Positions 24,896 to 33,894 of a stretch of DNA of 51,045 nt are shown here, one piece after another. The stretch is from Acidobacteriaceae bacterium (GTDB lineage Bacteria > Acidobacteriota > Terriglobia > Terriglobales > Acidobacteriaceae), in the NCBI GenBank assembly GCA_003138975.1, contig PLHQ01000153.1:29173-80217 (forward strand). The letters run 5' to 3'. The translations under genes were made by a program, and so were the position numbers. The notes beneath the pieces were generated by a model that was not told the origin of the DNA, made no database searches, and saw only the letters and a list, made by a program, of their open reading frames with translations. Positions within the stretch are counted from its first letter, which is position 1; each line of letters starts with the position of its first letter.

Positions 24896-24982
24896 CCGTG
24901 GGTAGTGGGCAATGGGCGGTGCTCAGCGGTCAGTAAGACTCCGTTGATTTGGCGGCTCATACTAGCCACTGACCACCGCCTC
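24896..24982. repeat. Inverted-repeat element between convergent genes
   Basis: GGTCAGT and ACTGACC form a seven-base inverted repeat, with GGCGGT and ACCGCC just outside as a second six-base pair. The loop is about 34 bases and there is no T-run. The text is built of repeated GTGGG and GGTCAGT words, like a short intergenic repeat more than a clean terminator. It separates the convergent ABC and peptidase genes. Confidence 0.4.
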
Positions 24983-26338
24983 TCACTTCCCTGCCATCTC
25001 TTTTTCCACGTCATCGGCTTTTGACGGCAACGCGCCGCTTAGTTTGATCAGCTTGCCGTCCTGATCCACATAGTAGTCATCTTCGATCCGTACTCCGAGA
25101 CTTTCCTCGGGGATATAAATACCAGGCTCGATGGTGAAAACCTGCCCCGGTCCCAGCGGGGCGTTGGGATCGGTGGCGTCATGCACGTTGAGGCCAACGG
25201 GATGGCCCAGACCGTGGATGAAGTACTTCCCTAGCGGATCGCCGTGCAAGTCTTTGCCGTGCGTGTTGATGTAATCGTAAGCGACCTTGTAGAGCGAGTC
25301 GGGATCGTCGCGCTTCATATTGGATTTGCCAGACTTGAAAGCGGCTTCGGCGGCCTGCTGCGCTCCTAAAACAATGCCGTAGATTTCGCGCTGGCGTGCA
25401 GTAAAGTGGCCGTTGATTGGCAGCGTGCGTGTAATGTCGGAAGCGTACATTGAGTATTCACCAGCGGCATCGATGACGACCACGTCGCCAGCCTTCATGA
25501 CGTTGGAATCGTCAGAGTAGTGCAACACCGTCGAGTAGTAGCCCGAGCCCACGATCGGCGCGTAGGCAGGCCGCTCGCAGCCACGCTTGCCCCACTCGTA
25601 TTGCATGAGAGCTGAGATTTCGCGCTCATTCACGTTGGGCTTAACGGCTTTGAAAGCAGCAAAGTGTGCCGCCACCGACGCATCGACCGCTTTGCGGATC
25701 AGCGCGACCTCTCCCGCATCTTTGGTGGTGCGCAGTGAATCGATCATAGGTTTCACGTCCTGAAAACTCAGGAACGAATTAACATCCTTCAGAAACTCCA
25801 GCGGCTGGGTGCTGGCCGAAGTCTGATCGTGCGAGGCAACGTCGGTGTAAACAACCGGACGTACACCCGACGTCACCTTCATAACCTCCTCGGGAAGTTT
25901 GGCCATGTCTTCGACGCGATCGAAGCCGGTGATCTTCGGCGCCTCGGGATTTTCCGGGCCGAGTTTAGGTCCGGTCCACTTCTCCTGCGTCAGATTCCGC
26001 GGAGGAAGAAACAGAATTTCAGTGTAGGAGTGCGCCGGCTTATCAGCCTTGGCTTCGGCGGCCGGCGCAATCAACAACGCCGCTCCCGGCTCGGTCGAGC
26101 CGGAAAGATAGTAAAAGTTGTCTTCTTGGCGAAACCCGTAAAGGTCGTTTGGTCCCTCACTCTCCATGGGCGCGAACAGAACGATCACGCCTCCGGCTTT
26201 CTTCGCCAGCGCTTCGCGGCGAACGTGGTAATCGGAGTTTGGCTGCCGATCGAGCGCGAGACTCGACTCAGCCACGGCAAGAAAGAAAAAGCAGGTAAGG
26301 AAACTTTTCAGAAAAACAGCAAACCGCGGTCTTCGCAT
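24983..26338 (-). CDS. Exported M24B Xaa-Pro aminopeptidase
   Basis: From ATG 26338 (GGTGGA about six bases ahead) this is a 451-residue protein with a signal peptide (about 1-28, ending SSLA). An N-terminal creatinase-like domain and a C-terminal pita-bread catalytic domain follow. The five metal ligands of the family are visible: two Asp in VVIDAAGEYSMYASDITR, His in HGLGHPVGLNVHD, Glu in FTIEPGIYI and Glu in GVRIEDDYYV. It should release N-terminal residues ahead of proline in the periplasm or outside the cell. A GTG at 26350 is an alternative start. It is convergent with the ABC genes and lies about 90 bases downstream of the sugar-binding protein gene. Confidence 0.92.
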   Translation of the reverse strand: MRRPRFAVFLKSFLTCFFFLAVAESSLALDRQPNSDYHVRREALAKKAGGVIVLFAPMESEGPNDLYGFRQEDNFYYLSGSTEPGAALLIAPAAEAKADKPAHSYTEILFLPPRNLTQEKWTGPKLGPENPEAPKITGFDRVEDMAKLPEEVMKVTSGVRPVVYTDVASHDQTSASTQPLEFLKDVNSFLSFQDVKPMIDSLRTTKDAGEVALIRKAVDASVAAHFAAFKAVKPNVNEREISALMQYEWGKRGCERPAYAPIVGSGYYSTVLHYSDDSNVMKAGDVVVIDAAGEYSMYASDITRTLPINGHFTARQREIYGIVLGAQQAAEAAFKSGKSNMKRDDPDSLYKVAYDYINTHGKDLHGDPLGKYFIHGLGHPVGLNVHDATDPNAPLGPGQVFTIEPGIYIPEESLGVRIEDDYYVDQDGKLIKLSGALPSKADDVEKEMAGK

Positions 26339-26429
26339 TGTGCTATCCACCCAGAGATTCTAGAGTTCCCGTCCCAGAAGACACATCAGTTGGACGGTTC
26401 GGCCCGTCAAGAGCAATCGTCTCACAGTT

Positions 26430-27428
26430 TTATTTCTGCGCGCCGGTCGCGCTCTGTTTTGCCTGCAGGAACGAATCTACATTGCCCTTGTCGATGAGCG
26501 CAGAACCAGTATCCACGAAGGAAGGAATCGGCGCAAAGCTATCCTTCGACCAATCCGTTTCAAGCGAAGAAGGCTTGTGGTGATACAAGTTGTCGAGCAT
26601 CTGCATGCCGACGAACGCCATGGTATAGGGTTTCTGGGCAATGGTAGCGGCGATCGCCCCGCTTTGAATAAATTGCAACGTTTCAGGATCGGTGTCCATG
26701 GCCATCACAACCTTGCCGGTAACGTGGTAGCTGTTGAGCACGCCGGCCACTTCCTTTCCCGACTGCGCTTCCAGACAGACAAAGGCATCCACCTGATCTT
26801 TTTCCTTGCCGATGATTTGCGTAGTGGTATCGAAGGCAATGCGGGGATCGCCCTGGATATCGACCACACGCACGATCTTGATGCCAGGAGTGCGCTCGAA
26901 CGCATCGCGATAGCCGTGCAGACGATCCTGCATATTGTGTTGGTCGGGCATGGTGAAGACCACAACGTTGCCTTTACCCTTCAATTCCTGAGCCAGGCGC
27001 AGTCCGCCAGTCATTCCGACCTGATAGTTGTTGGTGCCGATGAAGAAAAGCCGCTTGCTGGCAGGAGCATCGGAATCCATCGTGATCACGGGAATTCCAG
27101 CGGCGATGGCTTTGTCAACGCTGTCTTTGAGCAACGCTGGATCGGTGACGCCGAGCAGGATGCCAGTAGCCTTTTGCTGCACCGCCTGGTCGAGAGCGTC
27201 GCGTTCAGCTTTAGGGTCGTAGTTGTTGGGGCCGACAAACTCTGCGCGCACCTTGAATTGCGCCCCAGCCTTCGTGAAACCTGCGCCAGCCGCCTGCCAA
27301 TAAGGTACCTGCAGGTTGGCCGCTACGAAGACAAAGTACTCGCTGGAATCGTGGGGACCGCAACTAAGTACCGAGCTGACAAGGAATCCCAGTCCAAGAA
27401 GAGAAAATAGCTTGCGCGAGCGGAGCAT
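26430..27428 (-). CDS. Periplasmic sugar-binding-type lipoprotein (Peripla_BP_4 family)
   Basis: The 332-residue protein has a lipoprotein signal (LGLGFLVSSVLSC) and the two-lobed fold of ribose/xylose-type binding proteins. Family marks are AANLQVPYWQAAGAGFTKAG, the PKAERDALDQAVQQKATGIL helix, IPVITMDSDAP, and a later DTDPETLQFI. I use ATG 27428 because GGAGG sits five bases upstream; the ATG at 27440 lies ahead of that site. No ABC permease or ATPase is adjacent, so it may serve a transporter elsewhere or act as a sensor. The sugar is not predictable. Confidence 0.88.
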   Translation of the reverse strand: MLRSRKLFSLLGLGFLVSSVLSCGPHDSSEYFVFVAANLQVPYWQAAGAGFTKAGAQFKVRAEFVGPNNYDPKAERDALDQAVQQKATGILLGVTDPALLKDSVDKAIAAGIPVITMDSDAPASKRLFFIGTNNYQVGMTGGLRLAQELKGKGNVVVFTMPDQHNMQDRLHGYRDAFERTPGIKIVRVVDIQGDPRIAFDTTTQIIGKEKDQVDAFVCLEAQSGKEVAGVLNSYHVTGKVVMAMDTDPETLQFIQSGAIAATIAQKPYTMAFVGMQMLDNLYHHKPSSLETDWSKDSFAPIPSFVDTGSALIDKGNVDSFLQAKQSATGAQK

Positions 27429-27550
27429 CGGAACCTCCATGGAACCGCGAGATTACGTGGGGAGTTCAACTGGCGTACCGGGCCCGATGAGAAACTTTTG
27501 GCGACTGGATTGTAAACGAGTGGTCAAGCGAAAGAAAGCGCGGAGGAAAG

Positions 27551-28480
27551 CTACAAGACGGCTTTGCCCAAACCAGTTCCCGGGGTTTCCCCGAGCGATC
27601 TTGCACCTTCGGCGTTTTGATCCGCAAGCCTTATCCATGCCAGCACAGCAAATGCGCCCATGAGAAATATCGAGACCAGGACGCAGGCGCCGGTGATGTC
27701 GCTCACTTTCCACTGCACACCGGCAGGATCGGAAATAACGCGGGGTCCCGGCTGCGGAATAGCGAGTAGCAGGTTTCCGGTTGCCGAAACTGCGTAAAAC
27801 ACCACGGCCAGATGCCAATAGCCGGACGACAATCGTTTGGGACTGGGCACGCTCCATCGAAGATAAAGCGCGAACAATTGATAGACGACATACGCCGTGA
27901 GATACCAGCCCAGGAAGTTGCTAGCGGGAACGCCGAAATACGCTCCGCCCTTCACCCATATCCAAGCGTGCAAGACCGTGCCCCAGACCGGGTCCATCGC
28001 CAGATCCCATGCGACCATAATGAAGGCAGCCACCAAAGGCAGGGTCACGATGCGGGATCCGATCAGAGGTTTTCTGACTCCCAGAATCAGCCGCGCAAGC
28101 GTCCAGGAGAGGTAAGCCATTCCCACATAGGCAAGCCCCAGCAAGATGGGAACGACGAACAACCTTGGACCCATCAGATCGGTAAAGTAGTAGTGCCCGT
28201 AGGGGAAGCCTGTACGGACGCCGACATTCTCGAAGATGTTCCCGATCACGAAGCAAAGGGTAATGAACGCGAGGATGCTGCGGGTCCGGTAAAATATGGC
28301 GCCGTGAATCAGTGCAAAGAGTGCCGCAGGAACCACGTGTAGTGCGACGACGGCGAGCTTGGGCACTCTGCCGGGAAGGATCTGCAAAACCCTTGAACCA
28401 GCGTAAAGCACAATTAGTGTCCAGAGGACGAGGATCGTTCCAATCCGGCTCTTGGCAGTCCTCTCGGAAATCTTAGCCAT
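27551..28480 (-). CDS. Carotenoid biosynthesis membrane protein (CruF/DUF422 family)
   Basis: This 309-residue polytopic membrane protein carries the DUF422 pattern: GNIFENVGVRTGFPYGHYYF near residue 85, a VPILLGLAYVGMAY helix, AWDLAMDPVW, and YFGVPASNFLGWY. Members include CruF-type carotenoid 1',2'-hydratases and the bisanhydrobacterioruberin hydratase. It should act on a carotenoid end group in the membrane. ATG 28480 has GAGG upstream and lies 12 bases after the stop of the glycosyltransferase gene, so the two are probably cotranscribed. No phytoene synthase or desaturase lies nearby. Exact substrate is uncertain. Confidence 0.82.
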   Translation of the reverse strand: MAKISERTAKSRIGTILVLWTLIVLYAGSRVLQILPGRVPKLAVVALHVVPAALFALIHGAIFYRTRSILAFITLCFVIGNIFENVGVRTGFPYGHYYFTDLMGPRLFVVPILLGLAYVGMAYLSWTLARLILGVRKPLIGSRIVTLPLVAAFIMVAWDLAMDPVWGTVLHAWIWVKGGAYFGVPASNFLGWYLTAYVVYQLFALYLRWSVPSPKRLSSGYWHLAVVFYAVSATGNLLLAIPQPGPRVISDPAGVQWKVSDITGACVLVSIFLMGAFAVLAWIRLADQNAEGARSLGETPGTGLGKAVL

Positions 28481-28492
28481 AGAGGCCTCGAC

Positions 28493-30124
28493 CTACACTC
28501 CGACGGGGAACGGCTTGGTGTGAGATTCCGCGCTGACCGCGACGCCCGAGAAGCGTCCCTGCAGCAGAGACATCAATCCTGTATACCAGTAGCCCACGAC
28601 GAACAGCAGGAGGAATGGAATCGTAACGTAATTCTCGTTTTCAACGGCGTAGAAAACCGTAAGCGCAAAATAACTGCCGATCACTAGTTCGAGCCACGGC
28701 ACCCATCCCAGGCGTTTGCGGTACTTGGTGGCGCGGACTTTGTCCTTCTTTGATTCCACATGGTATTTTGGCGTGCGCGCGAAAGCGCTCTCCTTGCCGA
28801 TGAGCGCTTCGATGACCGCTTTGGTGTTCGTGATCGTCAGTCCGATTCCGAGGGCCATGAGGAACGGCAGATACAGCAGCGCCCGCGGCCAGCTCTTAGG
28901 AAAAAGTTCGCGCTGCGAGACCAGATAAAAACTCGAAATGGAGAAGGTCGAGGCCATAAACAGCGGCAGATCGATGAACAGCATCTGAAACCATCCCTGA
29001 TAAAAGCGGATGATCATGGCGGGCAACATCAGCACCGATAGCACGATCATGAGCGGGTAGCTGAGATTCGCGGTCAGGTGATACCAAGCTTCGACCTTGG
29101 TATGGAAGGGCGCATCACTGCGCAAAACGCGCGGCAGAATTTTTTTCCCGGTCTGGATCAGTCCCTTGGCCCAGCGCGCCTGCTGCGTTTTGAACGCGGT
29201 CATCTCGACGGGCAATTCGGCAGGGCACTCGACATCCTGCAAATAGATAAACTTCCATCCCTTGAGCTGCGCGCGGTAGGAAAGATCAGTGTCTTCAGTG
29301 AGTGTATCGTGCTGCCAGCCACCGGCCTGGTCGATCGCCGCGCGCCGCCACACTCCGGCGGTTCCGTTGAAGTTGAAGAAAACGCCGCTGCGGGCGCGTC
29401 CGGAGTGCTCGAGCACGAAGTGCCCGTCGAGCAAAATAGCTTCTACCTGCGTCAGAAAAGAGTAATTGCGGTTGATGTGCGTCCAGCGCGTTTGCACCAT
29501 GCCGATCTTCGGATCGGTAAAGTGATGAATGGTACGCATCAGAAAATCTTCCGGCGGAGTGAAGTCGGCATCAAAGATGGCGACGAATTCACCCTTCGCC
29601 GTCTTCAGGCCCTCGGCCAGCGCTCCCGCCTTGAAGCCCTCGCGGTTGGTTCGGTGATGGTAGGTAATGGGATTTCCCAGCGCCGCGTAACGCTCCACCA
29701 GGTTGCGCGCCACGTCGACGGTTTCGTCTGTGGAATCATCCAACACCTGAATGTCGAGCCTCTCCCGCGGATATTTCAGCTTGCAGATGGACTCGAGCAA
29801 CCGCTCAACCACATACTGCTCGTTGAAGATGGGCAGCTGCACCGTGACTCGTGGCAATTCTTCGAACAGCGCCGCCGGCTCGGTAGTTCGATTTTTCTTG
29901 TGCTTGTAATACAGATACACCAGGACGTAGCGGTGCATCCCGTAACCAGCCAGCAGGACGAGCACAATGAAATACGGAATCAGCAACGCGCGATCGAATG
30001 CGTCGGTGTGGTAGAGCCCCTGAAAAGTCTTATCTAGCAGATGCTGGCGGAGATAAGGCCCAATGCCCTTAGGGGCAGACCATGCAGCCAGCATCGAAGA
30101 CAAGATGAGATCAGAAACCAGCAA
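28493..30124 (-). CDS. Membrane family 2 glycosyltransferase (cellulose-synthase-like)
   Basis: The 543-residue enzyme has an N-terminal membrane helix (about 47-65), a GT2 catalytic domain and a cluster of C-terminal membrane helices. Catalytic motifs are visible: Asp pair at 129-130 (LDDSTDE), DAD at 185-187 (FDADF), TED at 276-278 and QQARW at 314-318, the Q-x-x-RW signature of processive and related transferases. No PilZ domain is present. Product could be a polysaccharide or a glycolipid. The downstream carotenoid gene, 12 bases away, raises a carotenoid-glycoside role. The first codon is TTG; ATG 30094 is the next in-frame choice, and neither has a good ribosome binding site. Confidence 0.9.
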   Translation of the reverse strand: MLVSDLILSSMLAAWSAPKGIGPYLRQHLLDKTFQGLYHTDAFDRALLIPYFIVLVLLAGYGMHRYVLVYLYYKHKKNRTTEPAALFEELPRVTVQLPIFNEQYVVERLLESICKLKYPRERLDIQVLDDSTDETVDVARNLVERYAALGNPITYHHRTNREGFKAGALAEGLKTAKGEFVAIFDADFTPPEDFLMRTIHHFTDPKIGMVQTRWTHINRNYSFLTQVEAILLDGHFVLEHSGRARSGVFFNFNGTAGVWRRAAIDQAGGWQHDTLTEDTDLSYRAQLKGWKFIYLQDVECPAELPVEMTAFKTQQARWAKGLIQTGKKILPRVLRSDAPFHTKVEAWYHLTANLSYPLMIVLSVLMLPAMIIRFYQGWFQMLFIDLPLFMASTFSISSFYLVSQRELFPKSWPRALLYLPFLMALGIGLTITNTKAVIEALIGKESAFARTPKYHVESKKDKVRATKYRKRLGWVPWLELVIGSYFALTVFYAVENENYVTIPFLLLFVVGYWYTGLMSLLQGRFSGVAVSAESHTKPFPVGV

Positions 30125-30220
30125 GTCGGTAGGCTGAAAACTTCTATTCTACCGGATTCCGGCAGCCGAAGATTTGGCCTCGAGATTTAAGCAGCACTGA
30201 GAATAAAAATGATTGCGAAG

Positions 30221-30478
30221 CTAGCAGGAAGCTGACTCTTGGCCATTCTTGTTTTCCGCGCCCCGCAACGATGCGCCAACGCACCGCTCAGCCTTGTCCA
30301 AGAGAATCTCAAGCTCGAGCGTAAAATCTTTCCGGGCCTGGGCTTGCAACCGCCATTGATCCTGGACGGGCGAGCACACGCTCGGAAGTAGATTCTCGAA
30401 GCGCTCCATCGCCCGCGTGAAGTAATCAACGTCCTTCTTAAGCAGTCGAACGAATTCTGCGTCGGTTACAGCAGACAT
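30221..30478 (-). CDS. Small soluble protein of unknown function
   Basis: This 85-residue protein is not recognised. It is highly charged and helical in appearance, with an acidic and aromatic N-terminal half (LLKKDVDYFTRAMERFENLL) and two Cys residues at the end. The call rests on a strong ribosome binding site (GGAGGAG at 30482-30488, minus strand) three bases ahead of ATG 30478 and on a plausible amino-acid composition. It lies about 100 bases upstream of the glycosyltransferase gene on the same strand, so a shared transcript is possible. Confidence 0.65.
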   Translation of the reverse strand: MSAVTDAEFVRLLKKDVDYFTRAMERFENLLPSVCSPVQDQWRLQAQARKDFTLELEILLDKAERCVGASLRGAENKNGQESASC

Positions 30479-30739
30479 AAGCTCCTCCGAGTAGGCGTCA
30501 TGAAGATTGCAATTCTCATGCCAACGCGGTCAACAATCTGTGGAAGAGGGCAAAGTACTGCATTTTCAGAATGCTAGTGGACCCAAATTCTCAACCTCAT
30601 ATCCACAAGACGGCCCTTCTGAGTGCGCGGACGCATGTAAAAATTCGGCAGCGTCTGAGAGTGGGCTGTTCCTACGGTATTTTGGGCAGGTCTGGCTCAA
30701 GGCGTAAGTATTCTCACAGCTCGCTTCTTTATCCGGTTC

Positions 30740-31765
30740 CTAGCGGCGAATCGCCCAAGCGAGGCCATCGGGGTCGTGGCCGGCTTCGATGCGGCCAACC
30801 ACTTTCATCGACTGCAGATCGATGACAGCAACGTACCCGTCAGGAGAACATGCTACAAACGCCCGCGCGCCGTCCGGTTGCATCACGATGCCGGCTGCGC
30901 CATGACCAACGGCGATTCGCTTGACGATCTCGCGCGTCGTGCTGTCGATGACGGTCACATCCGAACCGCGCAAACTCGAAATGAGAACAAGCTTTCCGTT
31001 GGGTGTGAGCTTCAGCCGGTTCGCGCCGCCAACATCTGCCGCAAGCGTTTGCATGACCTGCTTGCTCGCAACGTCAATGATGGACACGGTTCCGTCCCCA
31101 GCGTTGGCCACCCAGATTTCTTTGCCGTCAGGGGAAACATCGAAACCCTCGGAGCCGTTGCCCACGCGGACTACCGTCTCATTCCAATCTCCTCCCGGAG
31201 CGCCCATCGGACGACCTTGACCGGGAGGGCCGCCGATGGCTTTCTCGATCATGCTCACCGTGGCCGAACTTACATTCGTGGTCACAATCAGTTTCATCTC
31301 CGGCGAAACGTAGATCATGTGCGTTCTGTTCTGGCCCGTGCCAAGGATCCAATCGACGCTCTTGGTCGCGGGATCATAGCTGCCAATCGCCTTGGCGGCT
31401 TCGGCGGTGAACCACACTTTTCCACCTACGAAAGTCAATCCATGCGGACCGCGCAAAGCTCCAAGATTGACGGAAGGCAATGCTTTTTGCGCAACCAGAT
31501 CCACAACCGCAAGCGTGTTGTATGCTCCGAATCCGTAGTTGGACACGTAGGCCGTCTTGCCGTCCGTGGATGCAATCACCTCGTGAGGATCCTTACCGAC
31601 CGGTATCCGCGCGATCACTTTCAAGCTGGAAGGATCAACGATCGCAAGTGTGTCATCGCTTTTGGCAAGCACCAGCAATGCAGCGGAGGGCGCGTCTTCG
31701 GCGTGAACAACACAAGTGCAAAGCATGCTGGCGAGCAAAACGAGGGCAGACAGCAGAGATTTCAT
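30740..31765 (-). CDS. Secreted YVTN beta-propeller repeat protein
   Basis: The 341-residue protein has a signal peptide (about 1-22, ending VVHA) and is made of repeats of about 40 residues with the pattern V-V-D...V-RI-VG-DP-GV-S-DGK-AYV-N, the YVTN beta-propeller family. Visible copies begin near LKVIARIPVGKDPHEVIAST, TVVRVGNGSEGFDVSPDGK, QVMQTLAADVGG and EIVKRIAVGHGAAGIVMQPD. Such propellers bind ligands or surfaces outside the cytoplasm, and some related proteins carry lactonase activity. It lies 50 bases downstream of the carboxypeptidase-regulatory-like gene on the same strand, so both may be exported together. No catalytic residues can be named. Confidence 0.87.
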   Translation of the reverse strand: MKSLLSALVLLASMLCTCVVHAEDAPSAALLVLAKSDDTLAIVDPSSLKVIARIPVGKDPHEVIASTDGKTAYVSNYGFGAYNTLAVVDLVAQKALPSVNLGALRGPHGLTFVGGKVWFTAEAAKAIGSYDPATKSVDWILGTGQNRTHMIYVSPEMKLIVTTNVSSATVSMIEKAIGGPPGQGRPMGAPGGDWNETVVRVGNGSEGFDVSPDGKEIWVANAGDGTVSIIDVASKQVMQTLAADVGGANRLKLTPNGKLVLISSLRGSDVTVIDSTTREIVKRIAVGHGAAGIVMQPDGARAFVACSPDGYVAVIDLQSMKVVGRIEAGHDPDGLAWAIRR

Positions 31766-31815
31766 AACTCCGAAGCATACGCCATCACGGCCAGGCGGTG
31801 CGAGGATCGACAGAG

Positions 31816-33531
31816 CTACGGTTCGTCTTCGACTGCAGGGATCGTCTTGATTTGCACCCTCACGCGGTCTCCCTCAGTTACATGCAACGCCTTCCCCTGT
31901 CCTTCATAGCTCTTGAGAAATTCTGGATTGTAGTAGGCTTCCCCGTCCACGCTTTCCCACGCGAAGATCGTGTAGTTGCCGGGGGACAAGCCTCGCAAGG
32001 TGAAGCGTCCGCTTTGGTCGCTGAGCGCTTTGCGATAGCGCTCGGGATGGCCACGGAAGCGCGATTCGGGTACGGCAACAACCACGGCGTCAGTGACGGA
32101 CTCACCCTTCTCATTTGTGGCGATGCCTTCGGCGGTCGCTCCATTGGCGCTCGCCACTAAATCCAGCGGAATGATGCCTCCGCTTACGCTGAATCCCGAA
32201 TCCGCCGCCTCGCGCCCGCCTGCCACCACGGATTTCAGAAACCAATCCGGCATTGCACTGGTGTCAGAAATCTGAGCGGAGTAGCGACCTGCCGGAACTC
32301 CCTTCCACTCAAAGCTGCCATCGACATTGACGTGCGCCACGGTTGAAGAACCTTCTCCCATGGCGACCGCGCCCAATCCTTCGTCATCGCCGTCAACCGA
32401 GCGCAACAGAAGAAACATCTGGCTGGGATCGAGCCGAACGTTACCACCAGACTCCATACGAAGCCGACCAAGAATCGTGCCGCCGGTTTGAGGCGCGAGA
32501 CGCAGACCGTCCACGTTTTCCGCAACCTGCAGTGACTGGCGCGCCATCATCGGCACCGCGACATTATCTACTGTCGCCAGAATCTTATAGACCCCGGGAG
32601 AAACGTCCCGAATCTCGAAGCTGCCGTCTTTGTGCATCTCCGCACCGTTCAATACCAAGCCGGAATCTTTGGATTGCAGCGCGATCGCGGCGCTAGAACC
32701 GGGCGGCAGATTTACCACGGAACCTCGGATAGTTAAGCTGGGGCTGGGCGTCAGCGAGAAATTTACCGGAAAGTCTTCGCCAGCGTGCAACTGGATCGAC
32801 GCCGCCTGCCCGCGATCGCGCGCACCGGGGTAGTAAGTGGTTTGGTAGGCGGCAGGCGCGGGCTTGTCGGAGGCTGCGGCCGCGGGCGCCGCCCCAGCAG
32901 TCGCATTGCTGCTGGTTTCAATCAAACTTCTGAAATCAGGCGGCGGCGTCACCGACACGAAATAGCTACCAGCGGCAAGGGCTGGAATGCGGTATTCGCC
33001 AAGATCGTTCGTGCGCTCGGCTCCCACTTGCTCCCAGCGGCTGTGTCCCGCAATGAAAGTCTGGCGCAAAACGGCAACTTGCGCTTCCGCCATCGGATCT
33101 CCCTCTTCGTCGGTAACCCGGCCTTCCACCACCGCCGCAGGCTGCAAACGAATGACGAGATCCTTCAACTCCTGGCCCGCACTTAGCGTAAGCGCGCGTC
33201 CTTCGGTCCGGCGGCGGTGCTTGTCGATTTCCTGGTAGCCAGTGCGCTCCACAAACAATCGATAGCGTCCGGGCACGATGTTTTCGATGCGGAAGCTTCC
33301 ATCCGCGCCGGTGAGTGCCGTGTAGTTTCCGCCATCGCTCTGGCTCTCGGCGATCAACTCGATGAGAGCCTTCTTCAAGGGCTCGCTGCCCGGATCCTTG
33401 GTGACGATCCCGCTGAGCTTGGCCTGCACCTGCGTCGAAGTTTGCGCGCCGGATGAAGGCGGGCTCTGCACTGAGAGCACGGCGACTGACGCCACGACGA
33501 GCCACAACAGGTCTGCGCGAAAAACCTTCAT
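31816..33531 (-). CDS. Secreted protein with carboxypeptidase-regulatory-like beta-sandwich repeats
   Basis: The 571-residue protein has a signal peptide (about 1-29) followed by several beta-sandwich modules. The clearest are near 35-110 (KLSGIVTKDPGSEPLKKALIE ... PGRYRLFVERTGY), near 130-205 (VEGRVTDEEGDPMAEAQV ... AAGSYFVSVTPP) and near the C terminus (GIATNEKGESVTDAVVV ... SPGNYTIFAW). These are the CarboxypepD_reg-like folds abundant in Acidobacteriota. They act as structural or carbohydrate-contacting modules; no enzyme domain is present and there is no TonB-receptor barrel. The upstream region (33541-33760) is AT-rich with three AAAATATT copies. Confidence 0.85.
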   Translation of the reverse strand: MKVFRADLLWLVVASVAVLSVQSPPSSGAQTSTQVQAKLSGIVTKDPGSEPLKKALIELIAESQSDGGNYTALTGADGSFRIENIVPGRYRLFVERTGYQEIDKHRRRTEGRALTLSAGQELKDLVIRLQPAAVVEGRVTDEEGDPMAEAQVAVLRQTFIAGHSRWEQVGAERTNDLGEYRIPALAAGSYFVSVTPPPDFRSLIETSSNATAGAAPAAAASDKPAPAAYQTTYYPGARDRGQAASIQLHAGEDFPVNFSLTPSPSLTIRGSVVNLPPGSSAAIALQSKDSGLVLNGAEMHKDGSFEIRDVSPGVYKILATVDNVAVPMMARQSLQVAENVDGLRLAPQTGGTILGRLRMESGGNVRLDPSQMFLLLRSVDGDDEGLGAVAMGEGSSTVAHVNVDGSFEWKGVPAGRYSAQISDTSAMPDWFLKSVVAGGREAADSGFSVSGGIIPLDLVASANGATAEGIATNEKGESVTDAVVVAVPESRFRGHPERYRKALSDQSGRFTLRGLSPGNYTIFAWESVDGEAYYNPEFLKSYEGQGKALHVTEGDRVRVQIKTIPAVEDEP

Positions 33532-33757
33532 CGTGTTCGAATGCGGGAGGGGATTCTGGAGTTCGCCCGAGTCCCCACCGTGGGGATCGATCGAGTTGCT
33601 CCGACCAGCTATTCTAACCCGGCTTGATCTTCAATCCAGATCAAAAAATTTGCAGATTCGGGCTCGTAAAATATTTGGAATCAGCAACTTGCGCTCTTCC
33701 AGTCTACCTAAAATATTGAAGACAAAAGACTTACTTGCAAAATATTTTATTCAAAGG

Positions 33758-33792
33758 ACTTAGTTAGTTAGACGATACCGTCTCGGCTAAGT
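33758..33792. repeat. Hairpin with nested arms
   Basis: ACTTAG (33758-33763) pairs with CTAAGT (33787-33792), and inside it AGACG (33770-33774) pairs with CGTCT (33779-33783) around an ATAC loop. It stands three bases from the next hairpin. No T-run follows on either side. Confidence 0.45.
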
Positions 33793-33794
33793 GC

Positions 33795-33817
33795 CTTAGA
33801 ATCAGCAGGATTCTAAG
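33795..33817. repeat. Perfect nine-base hairpin
   Basis: CTTAGAATC (33795-33803) and GATTCTAAG (33809-33817) are perfect complements around the loop AGCAG. The stem is AT-rich and lacks a T-run, so it is not a standard terminator. With its neighbour it could form part of a small RNA or a recombination site. Confidence 0.5.
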
Positions 33818-33878
33818 ATCCCGCATTTACCGGACTTATTTCACCGTCATTCTGATTGTCAAAGATCAAGTGCGCTAG

Positions 33879-33894
33879 GTTAAGCCGGCTTAAC
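33879..33894. promoter_or_regulatory. Perfect 16-base palindrome GTTAAGCC/GGCTTAAC
   Basis: The two eight-base halves are exact inverted copies with no spacer, as in binding sites of dimeric regulators. It lies about 130 bases ahead of the ArsR relic. It shares the GTTAA core with the operator-like repeat at 34003-34018. Confidence 0.4.

Noticed and set aside
27505-27540. A minus-strand promoter with TTGACC and TACAAT ahead of the sugar-binding protein gene
   Set aside because: The two hexamers are only seven bases apart, so they cannot form one promoter; no -35 at proper spacing is convincing.
29078-30037. A 319-codon plus-strand frame over the GT2 gene
   Set aside because: It mirrors a gene with intact GT2 catalytic motifs and has no family likeness of its own.
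30776-31909. A 377-codon plus-strand frame over the YVTN protein gene
   Set aside because: The minus strand has a signal peptide and regular propeller repeats; the plus product is rich in Arg/His with no motif.
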